Shown: piece after piece, positions 26,469-34,990 of the stretch | How the letters are laid out: the number at the start of each line of letters is the position of its first letter | Numbering within the stretch: the first letter of the stretch is position 1 | From: NIOZ-UU13 sp964653075 | GTDB taxonomy: Bacteria; Planctomycetota; Phycisphaerae; Sedimentisphaerales; Anaerobacaceae | Length of the DNA: 64,000 nucleotides | Assembly: GCA_964653075.1 (NCBI GenBank) | Contig: CAZZAX010000003.1 | Span: 1-64,000, forward strand | Reading direction: 5' to 3' | Position numbers and translations under genes: made by a program | Notes under the pieces: model-generated | What the model saw: the letters and a program-made list of their open reading frames with translations, nothing else | The model's database searches: none | What the model was told of the DNA's origin: nothing

Positions 26469-26905
26469 TTTTTGAAATCTTTCCTTAAAGGATAAACACC
26501 CTCGGGCCAGTCATCGGCCAAAATCAATCGTCTCATATTCGGATGATTCTTAAACTCAATTCCCAATATGTCGTGTATCTCTCTTTCTATCCACTCCGCA
26601 GCGGGTATGAACGGGGTAATAGATTCTATCGAGGGATTCTCGCGGTCCCGGATAAACGCCTTTACGGTAACAACACAACCGGTTTCGTCATTCGAAAAAT
26701 GATAAAGAATTTCAAAGCAATCTTCGGAATCGATTCCCGTTTCAATGACAAATCTTAACGCCAGGTCTTCGAATAAGAACTTGCTGACGGCAAAACTGTG
26801 TTCGGCCTCACATAAAAGGAAGATTCTGCTGTCCATCGTCTGCTCGATATTTATGAGCTTGTCTCTTATTTCCGACAATCTATTATTTAATTCTTCCTGT
26901 TTCAT
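26465..26905 (-). CDS. mbhK: NuoC/MbhK-type hydrogenase subunit
   Basis: A 146-residue soluble protein with the NADH dehydrogenase 30-kDa (NuoC) domain: WIEREIHDILGIEFKNHPNMRRLIL and WPEGVYPLRKDFKK, the family's conserved ExEVxDMxGIxFxxHPxLxRxLxP-type sequence. It has a helical 40-residue leader (RLSEIRDKLINIEQTMD). In complex I and group 4 hydrogenases this subunit packs on the large subunit and gives it structural support; it carries no cofactor. Coupling to mbhL is by a 4-bp overlap. Confidence 0.9.
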   Translation of the reverse strand: MKQEELNNRLSEIRDKLINIEQTMDSRIFLLCEAEHSFAVSKFLFEDLALRFVIETGIDSEDCFEILYHFSNDETGCVVTVKAFIRDRENPSIESITPFIPAAEWIEREIHDILGIEFKNHPNMRRLILADDWPEGVYPLRKDFKK

Positions 26906-26917
26906 ATTCCCATCCTG

Positions 26918-27349
26918 TTATAAAACCGACAGTGCCTTAACCACGCCGGATATCATGGCTTCCGGCTTAGGTGGGCAGCCCGGTACATAAGCAATAATTG
27001 CTTTGGGATCAACTTCCCTGATTATCTTATCCACCGGCCCAACCACATGGTAAGCGCCGTTAAATATCCCCGTGTGATTAGCGCAAGCCCCCACACAAAA
27101 GACAACACAGGGCTTTGAGGTCTGGCGATATACTTCTCGCAGCCGCCCAGCCGCCTGGGCGGTAACCACGCCGGTTACCAGCAGAGCATCGGCATGTCGT
27201 GGTGAGCCTACTAACCTGATACCAAATCTCTCAACGTCGTATTTAGGCGTCAGTAAATTCACAATTTCAATATCGCAATTGTTACACGCGCCTGTATTAA
27301 CGTGAAAGACCCAAACCGATTTTTTCAATGACCATATTTTCCAGCTCAT
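26918..27349 (-). CDS. mbhJ: Group 4 [NiFe] hydrogenase small subunit (NuoB-like)
   Basis: A 143-residue protein with the proximal [4Fe-4S] cluster site of the NuoB/MbhJ family: VNTGACNNCDIEIVNLLTP (CxxC), then CVVFCVGACANHTGIF and VPGCPPKPE supplying the other two Cys ligands. The fold is flavodoxin-like. The cluster passes electrons to the nickel site in the large subunit. Normal length for MbhJ. It is 9 bp upstream of the membrane anchor's end in the operon order and 12 bp before mbhK. Confidence 0.92.
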   Translation of the reverse strand: MSWKIWSLKKSVWVFHVNTGACNNCDIEIVNLLTPKYDVERFGIRLVGSPRHADALLVTGVVTAQAAGRLREVYRQTSKPCVVFCVGACANHTGIFNGAYHVVGPVDKIIREVDPKAIIAYVPGCPPKPEAMISGVVKALSVL

Positions 27350-27358
27350 GAATTCACC

Positions 27359-28318
27359 TTACAGCCAGTTGATGCCATAATAATTACCGATTGATGCAAG
27401 TATAATAGCTGCAACCAAAGCAATCCCGCAATACACCCAGAAGAACTTCATCGCCTGGTCAATCCGCAAACGGGGGTTTGTATTTTTTATCAGGATTATC
27501 AAAACCAGGACCAAAACATATTTTCCGATACCCCATACTAATGACCATCCCGACCTGCCGATTCCTCCGAGAAATACCATGACCAAAAACAGAGGTAAAG
27601 CCACTAACATCATTGCCTGCATAATCTTCCAAATCGCAAGCAGCGGACCGGAATATTCTATAATTATGCCGCTGGCAACTTCAGTCTCCGACTCAGCAAT
27701 ATCGAACGGAACAAATCCGAGTTTCGCCTGAATGCACAATAATGAAGCAAGAAACGCTAACATCCCGGAGATACTAAGAACAGGCGCATTTTGAGCAATT
27801 GCAACCAGGCTAAGCTGCCGTCCAGGTTCTACCAATGAGGCCGTTTTTATAATCACCACAACAAAAGCCAAAACAAGCGGAAGCTCGTAGCCCATCACAA
27901 GCTTCATCTCTCTGCTTGTGCCGATTGTCGCATGGGGATTGGCACTGGCGCTGCTGCCGAGAATCAATGCCAGTGAAGGCAGAATCATTAGATAAATCGC
28001 CACAATAACATCACCGACGAAGTCCGATTCTGCAAGAGTAATCCGCCAGAGCATTGTCGAAAGTAAAAGAACACCTGCCAAACCGACAAGCGGTGCCCCT
28101 ATAAAAACAGTGCGCTGGGCGTCCTGTGGTATAAGTGTTTCCTTGCCCATCAGCTTCATAACGTCATAAAAAGGCTGAAAAAGCGGCGGGCCAACTCTCC
28201 ATTGCACAAGAGCACTGACCTTGCGAACTATCCAGCAGGCAGCCAGACCCAAAACAATGGTAAACAAAAAACCCGGAAAAATCAGAATCCAAAATAAATT
28301 CTGTAATGCTTCAGTCAT
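27359..28318 (-). CDS. mbhM: Membrane anchor subunit (NuoH/MbhM type)
   Basis: A 319-residue protein with eight helices, homologous to complex I subunit H and to MbhM/EchB. Visible signatures are VQWRVGPPLFQPFYDVMKLMGKE (the RVGPxxxGPxGxxQ-type loop) and LGFVPFDIAESETEVASGIIIEYSG (ExExxxGxxxEYSG, conserved acid residues in the ion channel lead-in). It links the peripheral hydrogenase arm to the antiporter subunits. It ends 9 bp before mbhJ and starts 18 bp after the polyferredoxin gene. Confidence 0.92.
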   Translation of the reverse strand: MTEALQNLFWILIFPGFLFTIVLGLAACWIVRKVSALVQWRVGPPLFQPFYDVMKLMGKETLIPQDAQRTVFIGAPLVGLAGVLLLSTMLWRITLAESDFVGDVIVAIYLMILPSLALILGSSASANPHATIGTSREMKLVMGYELPLVLAFVVVIIKTASLVEPGRQLSLVAIAQNAPVLSISGMLAFLASLLCIQAKLGFVPFDIAESETEVASGIIIEYSGPLLAIWKIMQAMMLVALPLFLVMVFLGGIGRSGWSLVWGIGKYVLVLVLIILIKNTNPRLRIDQAMKFFWVYCGIALVAAIILASIGNYYGINWL

Positions 28319-28336
28319 TTCTTCTCTGCCTTTTAT

Positions 28337-28915
28337 TTATCTTAAAAACGGCTCCCATAAACCACCGTCGGGGACCTTAACAACGATGTCCTCGAATACC
28401 TCTTCAAAATCATCTTCCGTATGGACTTCCTTATAATCTAAACTTCCATCCCTACATGTAGTTACACACAATGGTTTTTCACCAGGTGCCAATCTGCCCT
28501 TGCATACATCACACACGCTGCTCGGAAAAGGTATCAAATCGGTGTATATCGTTCCAAACGGGCAGGCTATCGCACAACTGCCGCAGCCTGTGCATAACAT
28601 ATTTGACCGCTTAAGAATACCGGAATCGATATTATCCTTCGGCACTTTCTCCAACGCTCCCCGTGGACCGGTACCAACCAATAACATTTTGTCCATCAAG
28701 CCGCCTTTTTCGCTTGGAACCTTCTCCAAGGCCCCCTGTGGACAGGCATTGATACACGGTGCGGCTTCACACCTGCGGCATATCAAGGCAAAACGAATCA
28801 ACTCCAGCAACGAATCAAATCCTTTGTTCTGAGGATGGTGCTTATACGAGCACTGTACTCCGGATTCCTTCTGAAGTTTGCATTTCGCCAGGTCAATTAT
28901 TAACTTCGCACCCAT
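28337..28915 (-). CDS. HycB/CooF-like polyferredoxin subunit
   Basis: A 192-residue iron-sulfur protein of the dicluster type. CRRCEAAPCINACPQGAL (about 47-64) and CTGCGSCAIACPFGTI (about 108-123) are two clear [4Fe-4S] motifs, and CDVCKGRL with CVTTCRDGSL supplies a third. The expected first cluster near the N-terminus is reduced: C at 12 and 22 only. Between the first and second clusters is a duplicated stretch (QGALEKVP and RGALEKVP, 25 residues apart) that is also seen in the DNA. HycB/CooF-type subunits are the electron wire between a soluble oxidoreductase and the [NiFe] hydrogenase. It sits between the flavoprotein genes and the membrane anchor gene, as expected for a connector. Confidence 0.85.
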   Translation of the reverse strand: MGAKLIIDLAKCKLQKESGVQCSYKHHPQNKGFDSLLELIRFALICRRCEAAPCINACPQGALEKVPSEKGGLMDKMLLVGTGPRGALEKVPKDNIDSGILKRSNMLCTGCGSCAIACPFGTIYTDLIPFPSSVCDVCKGRLAPGEKPLCVTTCRDGSLDYKEVHTEDDFEEVFEDIVVKVPDGGLWEPFLR

Positions 28916-28963
28916 AATCCTGAATCTCTTATTTAATATCTCATAATATTCTTACTATGCTTT

Positions 28964-29785
28964 TCAATCCCAGATGTTCGGATAACCAATTATCTGCTCG
29001 TATGTAAAGACCGGGCCATCCTTACAAACATAATATTTGCCTATCATGCAGTGGCCGCACTTGCCCACTCCGCAGCTCATATTTTTTTCCATCGATAGAT
29101 AAATTTGCTCTGGACCGAATCCGAACTCCAATAACTTCATGGTTGCGAATTTCATCATAATCGGTGGACCGCACACAACCACTACAGCGTTAGAAATATC
29201 AACGTCACCAGCCGAAAGTATAGTGGTTACCACACCAATATTGCCGTCCCAGTCGCCGCTTGCTCCATCGACGGTCAGTTTTATATCTACACCATCAATC
29301 TTCTGCCAGGAGTCAAAAAGAGTGTTTTTGTAGATAAAATCATCAGGTGTTTTAGCACCAAACCGGCAAACAACTGATTTAAAATCGTTTATTCTCTCAA
29401 CAAGTGTCAAAAACAAAGACCTTATCGGCGCTAAACCCACACCTCCACCGATGATATAGACGTCCTTACCAATAAAATCACCGACCGGATAACCTTTTCC
29501 ATAAGGTCCTCGAATGCCGATTTTTTGCCCTTTCTCGCAATCATGCAATAAAGCAGTCATCTGACCGGCCTTCATAATCGTTATTTCCATCTTTGTTGTA
29601 TCCGAAGGTGATGATGAAGGGGTAAAAGGAGCTTCACCAATTCCGGGCAAAGTCAGCTCTACAAACTGGCCTGTCTCGAACCTGAATGTTTCTTCCGGTA
29701 CAACGACAAAACTTTTAATCGTTGGTGATTCTTCTATAATATCAACAATTCCGCCGTTTATAGGTTGGTAGAGATTTCGTTTCAT
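28964..29785 (-). CDS. FAD/NAD(P)-binding subunit of sulfhydrogenase gamma (HydG/AsrB) type
   Basis: A 273-residue ferredoxin-NADP reductase-like protein. The FAD domain includes FETGQFVELTLPG and the RGPYGKGYP segment. The NAD(P) domain starts DVYIIGGGVGLAPIRSLF. The C-terminus has Cys-x4-Cys-x2-Cys and a later Cys (SCGVGKCGHCMIGKYYVC), a [2Fe-2S] site typical of HydG of archaeal sulfhydrogenases, AsrB and dihydroorotate dehydrogenase electron-transfer subunits. It would exchange electrons between NAD(P)H and the iron-sulfur chain. The gene overlaps the HydB-like gene by 4 bp, so the two are produced in fixed proportion. Confidence 0.88.
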   Translation of the reverse strand: MKRNLYQPINGGIVDIIEESPTIKSFVVVPEETFRFETGQFVELTLPGIGEAPFTPSSSPSDTTKMEITIMKAGQMTALLHDCEKGQKIGIRGPYGKGYPVGDFIGKDVYIIGGGVGLAPIRSLFLTLVERINDFKSVVCRFGAKTPDDFIYKNTLFDSWQKIDGVDIKLTVDGASGDWDGNIGVVTTILSAGDVDISNAVVVVCGPPIMMKFATMKLLEFGFGPEQIYLSMEKNMSCGVGKCGHCMIGKYYVCKDGPVFTYEQIIGYPNIWD

Positions 29786-30837
29786 TTTGCAGCTTCCGCT
29801 TTTGTCTTGTCTTTACCCTTGAGTTCTTCGTTCAACTTTTTTAATACCTTGCGGATATCCACTTCGCCGGCTTCGGCATCGACACATCTGCCGCAGCCAA
29901 CACACATATCGAGGCCGTATCTTTCAAGAAAATAAGAAAACTTATGCATAAAACGATGTCTTAGCCTGTCGCCAAGCGCCTTTCTGGGATTCGCACCACC
30001 AGCCACTTCTGCGTAAGCAATCCTCATGCAACTGTCCCACATCTTCATCTTGGCAAAATAATCCTTCTGCCTGGTATCATAAAGGTAGAAACAATGGCAG
30101 GTAGGACAGACTCTCGTACACGCCTGGCATTCAACACAAGTCTTCGCTTCTTCGTCATAAACAGCAGAATCCTGGCTGTTTTCCACAATTTCATTAACCG
30201 GCGAATCAAATTCGAGATCGGCGTTATTATGCTCAAGCTGCTTTTGTGTCTCGATTCTGATCTTGTCTCGTTCCGCTAATATGGCCTCGGTTGTCTTGGT
30301 AAAAAGCCCGGAGTGCTTTTCTATAAAATCTTTGCCCTTTTGCGAACCGACTTCGATAACAAAGTGCTCCTTTACCTGCGAAACATTCAAATCAAACCCG
30401 TTTTGGGCAAAGGGCTTTCCACCTAATACATTGCAGAAACAACTATCGGCCGGCCGGGTGCAGTCCGACGAGATTATGAACATTTTCTCCCGTCGAGCCA
30501 CATAAAACGGGTCTTCGAATTCCGCTTCTTTAAAAACTCTGTCCAGGATTTCAATAGAACGCAAATCGCATTCTTTGAGACCGAAAACTGCAAAAGGCTT
30601 TATATTATTCGGCTCGAAAGACTCAGGGTAAACCGCAGCAAGCTCTCGTAAGGGAAATAAAAACTCTTTAACAGGCGTACAAACACGTATGTTATTGAAT
30701 TCAATCGGGACTTTAGCAGAAGCGTCATATCTATTATATACATAATGCGTTCCGGACATTCTCGGTACGTATAGCTCCATCTCTTGTGTCAGAGCATCCA
30801 GAAACGGCTTCAATTCACTTATAAGAACAGCTTGCAT
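29782..30837 (-). CDS. Iron-sulfur subunit of sulfhydrogenase beta (HydB/AsrA) type
   Basis: A 351-residue protein from ATG 30837 (a TTG at 30849 is the alternative). It has the HydB/AsrA layout: DCTRPADSCFCN around residue 125, then CVECQACTRVCPTCHC (about 233-248), a full [4Fe-4S] site, and MCVGCGRCVDAEAGEVDI (about 312-329), where the expected fourth Cys is a Glu. The protein normally pairs with the HydG-like flavoprotein to form a module that moves electrons between NAD(P)H and a hydrogenase or reductase. Here the usual alpha and delta subunits are absent and the module is placed at the head of a membrane-bound hydrogenase operon. A Lys/Ala-rich tail ends the protein. Confidence 0.87.
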   Translation of the reverse strand: MQAVLISELKPFLDALTQEMELYVPRMSGTHYVYNRYDASAKVPIEFNNIRVCTPVKEFLFPLRELAAVYPESFEPNNIKPFAVFGLKECDLRSIEILDRVFKEAEFEDPFYVARREKMFIISSDCTRPADSCFCNVLGGKPFAQNGFDLNVSQVKEHFVIEVGSQKGKDFIEKHSGLFTKTTEAILAERDKIRIETQKQLEHNNADLEFDSPVNEIVENSQDSAVYDEEAKTCVECQACTRVCPTCHCFYLYDTRQKDYFAKMKMWDSCMRIAYAEVAGGANPRKALGDRLRHRFMHKFSYFLERYGLDMCVGCGRCVDAEAGEVDIRKVLKKLNEELKGKDKTKAEAAK

Positions 30838-30909
30838 CTCTTTCACCAAAATATATCTATCAGTTTACTATTCTTATTAACCAGCAACCTTATAACCTGA
30901 TTTCACACT

Positions 30910-31533
30910 TCAAGTCGCCGGTATATAGTAAGGAAGGCTTGCCATGTCCATCGCAATATCAATGGTTATTACCTTGACTTTTTTGGGTACTACTAAATAA
31001 CTTGGAGAAAAATTTAAAATACCCTTTACGCCCGCTTTTACTAATATATCCGTTGTTGCCTGAGCGGCCTTGCGGGGAACTGCCATAACTGCAAGTTTTA
31101 TCTTCCTTTGTCTTATTGTCCCCAGTTTGGAAACGTTCTCAATCGTAACATCCTTGATTTTTCTACCGACCTTTTTCGGATTAATATCGAAAGCTGCCGC
31201 TATATCCAGTCCATATATGCGAAAACCCGGAAAAGCTAAAATTGCCATACCAAGATTTCCTATCCCTACTAAAACTGCTTTCTGAACAGTATTCAGTTTA
31301 AGGATTCTTTTAATTTCTTTGGTGAGCTTCCCAACGTTATAGCCGACACCACGTGTTCCAAAATCGCCAAAGTACGCAAAATCCTTTCTTATTTGCCAGG
31401 AATAAACACCAACGAAATCTGCCAGATCAGTGCTTGATATGTTCTTTTTACCCTGCTCAGTCGCAAAAATTAGCCCCCGCAAATAAATTGGCAGCCGTCT
31501 AATTGTTTCGTCTGGTATCCTTCTGTATCGCAT
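30910..31533 (-). CDS. rex: Redox-sensing transcriptional repressor Rex
   Basis: A 207-residue Rex protein. The N-terminal winged helix (IPDETIRRLPIYLRGLIFA ... SSTDLADFVGVYSWQIRKDFAYFGDFGTRGVGYNV) includes the conserved QIRKDxxxFGxxGxRGxGY signature. The Rossmann domain has VLVGIGNLGMAI and the C-terminal swapped helix is present. Rex binds operator DNA when NADH is low and releases it when the NADH/NAD+ ratio rises. Two overlapping Rex-type operators lie 21-44 bp upstream. It is the first gene of the run, with a 72-bp gap to the HydB-like gene, so it most likely controls itself and the hydrogenase operon. Confidence 0.95.
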   Translation of the reverse strand: MRYRRIPDETIRRLPIYLRGLIFATEQGKKNISSTDLADFVGVYSWQIRKDFAYFGDFGTRGVGYNVGKLTKEIKRILKLNTVQKAVLVGIGNLGMAILAFPGFRIYGLDIAAAFDINPKKVGRKIKDVTIENVSKLGTIRQRKIKLAVMAVPRKAAQATTDILVKAGVKGILNFSPSYLVVPKKVKVITIDIAMDMASLPYYIPAT

Positions 31534-31553
31534 AATTCATTATACCCTTTAAT

Positions 31554-31577
31554 TTGTGATTGTGTTCACATTCACAA
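31554..31577 (-). promoter_or_regulatory. Two overlapping Rex operators
   Basis: TTGTGATTGTGTTCACAT (31554-31571) and TTGTGTTCACATTCACAA (31560-31577), offset by 6 bp, each match 12 of the 14 fixed positions of the Rex consensus TTGTGAA-N4-TTCACAA. They fall just downstream of the -10 element of the rex promoter, where a bound repressor would block transcription. Confidence 0.85.
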
Positions 31578-31591
31578 AGTTATTTTGCCGC

Positions 31592-31620
31592 ATTATATAT
31601 ATAATCGTTATCTCCGTCAA
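31592..31620 (-). promoter_or_regulatory. Sigma-70 promoter of rex and the hydrogenase operon
   Basis: On the minus strand TTGACG (31615-31620) and TATAAT (31592-31597) are separated by exactly 17 bp. The match is 5/6 and 6/6 to the housekeeping consensus. Transcription would begin about 52 bp upstream of the rex ATG, immediately before the Rex operators. Confidence 0.8.
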
Positions 31621-32129
31621 TAAAATTAATAATATTTTTTTAGTTAGGTTAAAAAAAATCAGCCGCACAATCTCCTTATAAATAAAACTTTACAACCAGT
31701 AATGCCGATAATTACAAAAAAATGAAAGAAATTTGTTGTTTTTCCAAAAACTGCAACGGAAAGACAATGGGTTTTATCCGTATATTCAAAAGGCAGTTTC
31801 TCATATGTGGGAAATATGAGAAACTTTTTAGAAGCTGATTTCATTTAAAAAAGACAAATATCTTTTAAACAAAGTAAAGAGTAAATGTTAACTTTTACAA
31901 AAGCATCAACCTTGGGAATTCACACTTACCTTGAACTGTCCCCCCTGCCACTTTAATTGAATTTCATATTTGGGAATCGATTGTTGCTTAATGCCGATTG
32001 GTTATATATTATGTGGCGATTGCCATTGTTATAACTGATGATATACAGTCTGTAAGATTATTTGAACGGTTTATCTGCCGGTTTATGTGAAAAAGATAAC
32101 ACAATATTAGCTGTTAGTGGATAACAGAT
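31621..32129. other. Divergent intergenic region between rex and the phosphonate cluster
   Basis: About 500 bp of AT-rich DNA. Short frames exist but none has a ribosome site or protein-like composition. Just before the downstream transporter ATG an inverted repeat CTGTTA-GTGGA-TAACAG (32111-32127) would hold the likely ribosome site in its loop. I see no other defined element. Confidence 0.5.
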
Positions 32130-33818
32130 ATGGCAATTACACTTACCAGAGAATACAGGTTTTGGCGTTACCGGATTTTCGCTGTAACCTGGCTGGTATA
32201 CGGCGGATTTTATTTATGCCGTAAGAATCTCAGTATTGCAATGCCTTTATTGAGTCAGGATAAGGGATTTACGAAAGACAATTTCGCAATGGTTCTGTTC
32301 TTTTACGGCCTATTTTATGCGCTGGGCCAGTTTTACAACGGTTTTTTATCCGACAAGTTCGGTCCTCGTCTGATTGTAGGTATAGGGCTGTTTGTATCAA
32401 TACTGGCAAATATCTTTATGGGATTTGGTACCGCCCTGCTGGTATTTGGCTTGTGGTGGTGTATCAATGGAATCGGACAATCGACCGGATGGTCCGGAAC
32501 CGTCAAGAATATGGCACCCTGGTTTCGGCGCAATGAACGGGGCGTGGTCATGTCCTGGTGGGCAACATGTTATGTCATCGGCGCAATCGTAGCGACGGGC
32601 CTTGCAACATTTATTGTAACACACCCATTGCTGCTGCGAGCAAACGACCTCAAAGACCCATCCGGTTTGGCAATTCAATTGCGCGACAATCAAAACTCGC
32701 TCTCAAAGAACCTGAGAGAACAATTTTCGTCCGAAACACGGCAATTACTCACTAAATACGATGGAACAGGACCTGTTCCCGAATCGCTGCTTCAGGCATT
32801 GGTACAAGAATTAAACTCAGTACTCAAGGGACCATGGCTTTACGATAAACAACGCTTTGCCGGCATCCATTTATCAGATATAACCATAGCTAACATAGAA
32901 GACCTGCTTGCGAAAACTCCTGATCAGCGCAAAAAGGAGCTGAAAGGCAAAAACCGTATTCACTTCAACAAAACCTTGCTGGAGCAGGCTTATCCGCAGC
33001 AATTCAAGTCGAGATGGCGTCGAAGTTTCTGGATTCCGTCTGTCGCACTGACTCTTATAGCATTGTGTTTTATCAGTTTCACGCGTAATAAACCCAGCGA
33101 TGCAGGCCTTCAGGAGATTGCCGAAGACGATTCCGCTGGTTACGAATCAGCAGAGAATGCAAATAATACAGAATTGTCCTCAAAAGAAATTCTTGCTGTT
33201 GTTCTGAAAAACTCCGTAGTATGGCTTATCAGTACTATGTATTTCTTCACGAAAATGGGACGCTATGCTTTGCTTTTCTGGTTGCCATATTATATGGTGG
33301 AGCATCTTGGCTACAGCCTTGCGGAAGCCGGTTACACTTCTATTCTTTATGAAGCAGCGGGCTTTGTCGGTATAATTGCCGCCGGTTATGTTTCGGACAA
33401 ACTATTCCAGGCTCGGCGTATGCCTGTGGGAGCTCTTGGAATGTGGGGTTTGGCCATAGTTTGCTTTTTCCATCCCCAATTAGCCGCCTGGAGCCACCTT
33501 GGTAATGCAATTGGAATATCTCTGATAGGATTCTTCACATATGGCCCGGACGCATTGATGTCGGGCGCCGCAGCTATTGATGCATGTTCACCAAAGGCAG
33601 CCGGATTAGCCGCCGGCGTCATTAATGGTGTCGGCTCCCTCGGACAGATGGTATCGGGTTTTGTAGTCGCTTATATAGCAGACAAATTCGGTTGGGACAG
33701 CTTGTTCTATTTCTTCGTTGCAATATCCCTTATCGCAGGATGCCTGCTCGCAATAAAATGGAATTGGGTCCCCGAGGCTCACAAAACGGCCTCCAAACAT
33801 AATTCGGACTCTATTTGA
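32130..33818 (+). CDS. OPA-family MFS transporter with a large periplasmic insert
   Basis: A 562-residue transporter of the organophosphate:phosphate antiporter group (GlpT/UhpT-like). The first helix region VTWLVYGGFYLCRKNLSIAMP and the loop DKFGPRLIVGIG match the family, which has an aromatic-rich Y-x3-Y-x2-RKN motif. GlpT relatives have about 450 residues; here about 130 extra, mostly helical and charged residues (about 168-298) are inserted between helices 5 and 6, on the periplasmic side by the standard topology. It is the first gene of the 2-aminoethylphosphonate cluster and its stop overlaps phnW, so it probably imports an aminophosphonate or a related organophosphate. The substrate is inferred from context. 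Confidence 0.85.
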   Translation: MAITLTREYRFWRYRIFAVTWLVYGGFYLCRKNLSIAMPLLSQDKGFTKDNFAMVLFFYGLFYALGQFYNGFLSDKFGPRLIVGIGLFVSILANIFMGFGTALLVFGLWWCINGIGQSTGWSGTVKNMAPWFRRNERGVVMSWWATCYVIGAIVATGLATFIVTHPLLLRANDLKDPSGLAIQLRDNQNSLSKNLREQFSSETRQLLTKYDGTGPVPESLLQALVQELNSVLKGPWLYDKQRFAGIHLSDITIANIEDLLAKTPDQRKKELKGKNRIHFNKTLLEQAYPQQFKSRWRRSFWIPSVALTLIALCFISFTRNKPSDAGLQEIAEDDSAGYESAENANNTELSSKEILAVVLKNSVVWLISTMYFFTKMGRYALLFWLPYYMVEHLGYSLAEAGYTSILYEAAGFVGIIAAGYVSDKLFQARRMPVGALGMWGLAIVCFFHPQLAAWSHLGNAIGISLIGFFTYGPDALMSGAAAIDACSPKAAGLAAGVINGVGSLGQMVSGFVVAYIADKFGWDSLFYFFVAISLIAGCLLAIKWNWVPEAHKTASKHNSDSI

Positions 33819-34939
33819 TGAAAACAAAAAAGCACAAAGACAAAATCCTCTTTACACCGGGCCCTCTGACAACCAGTCAGACCGTTAAGCAGGCTATGAT
33901 GCGAGACCTGGGGTCTCGGGATTCTGAATTTATTGCAATTGTTCAGCAAATCAGACGCAAACTGGTTGAGCTGGGACAAGCCAGTCCGGATGAATACACC
34001 GCCGTTCTTATGCAGGGCAGCGGTACTTTCGGCCTTGAAGCCGTCGTTTCATCTACGGTCCCGCCGGATGGCAAGATGCTGATAATTATTAACGGGGCAT
34101 ATGGAAAACGGCTCGCTAAAATCGCATCAGTTCTTAAGATTGACACTATCACACTCGAATACCCCGAAAACACAACGCCCGATCTCCCGGAAATAGAAGA
34201 AATGCTAAATAACGACAAAGAAATTACCAACGTCTCTGTCGTACACTGCGAAACAACAACAGGAATTATCAATCCTATAATGGAAATCGGTCAACATGTT
34301 GCAAAATCAGGCGCCACGTATTTCGTAGATGCTATGAGCAGTTTTGGCGCAGTGCCTTTGAATCTTACCGAGTGCAATATTGATTATCTCGTCTCTTCCG
34401 CCAATAAGTGTATTGAGGGTGTTCCTGGCTTTTCTTTTATTTTATGCAAGCTCAGCTCGCTCAAGGAAACTGCCGGCTACGCACGCAGTCTTAGCTTTGA
34501 CCTTCTGGATCAGTATCTGGGTTTTGAGAAGAACGGCCAGTTTCGTTTTACCCCCCCTACCCATACTCTTGTGGCATTTCGTCAGGCCCTTGAGGAGCTG
34601 GAGGAAGAAGGCGGCGTCAATGGCAGGGCCGAGCGTTATCGTAAAAACTACGAAACTCTCGTCACAGGTATGCGCAAAATGGGATTTAAAGAATACCTCA
34701 TACCTGAACACCAGGGATATATTATCACCTCGTTCCTGTATCCCGATGACTCGAATTTTTCCTTCGAAGAGTTTTATGAAAGTTTGAATCAAAAGGATTA
34801 TGTAATTTATCCCGGCAAGGTTAGTGACGCTAATTGCTTCCGGATTGGTAATATCGGCCAAATCTTCGAAGCCGATATCAAAGCCCTCCTGGCTACAATC
34901 AGGCAGACAATAGCCCAGATGGGTGTTAAACTTAAGTAA
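33818..34939 (+). CDS. phnW: 2-aminoethylphosphonate:pyruvate aminotransferase
   Basis: A 373-residue class V aminotransferase. LFTPGPLTTSQTVKQAMM and RDLGSRDSEFIAIVQQIRRK at the start are hallmark PhnW sequences, VVHCETTTGIINPI and TYFVDAMSSFGAVP give the PLP-Asp region, and VSSANKCIEGVPGFSF holds the Schiff-base Lys. It converts 2-aminoethylphosphonate and pyruvate to phosphonoacetaldehyde and alanine. ATG 33818 overlaps the transporter stop (TGATG). Gene order with the class III enzyme, PhnX and an aldehyde dehydrogenase supports a phosphonate degradation operon. Confidence 0.95.
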   Translation: MKTKKHKDKILFTPGPLTTSQTVKQAMMRDLGSRDSEFIAIVQQIRRKLVELGQASPDEYTAVLMQGSGTFGLEAVVSSTVPPDGKMLIIINGAYGKRLAKIASVLKIDTITLEYPENTTPDLPEIEEMLNNDKEITNVSVVHCETTTGIINPIMEIGQHVAKSGATYFVDAMSSFGAVPLNLTECNIDYLVSSANKCIEGVPGFSFILCKLSSLKETAGYARSLSFDLLDQYLGFEKNGQFRFTPPTHTLVAFRQALEELEEEGGVNGRAERYRKNYETLVTGMRKMGFKEYLIPEHQGYIITSFLYPDDSNFSFEEFYESLNQKDYVIYPGKVSDANCFRIGNIGQIFEADIKALLATIRQTIAQMGVKLK

Positions 34940-34990
34940 AGCACTAACAAATAATACTTTGTTTAGTATTGTGTCGTTTAAGAGAGTAAG

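Noticed and set aside
31659..31844. 61-codon minus-strand frame upstream of the rex promoter
   Set aside because: Composition like random AT-rich DNA and no ribosome site.
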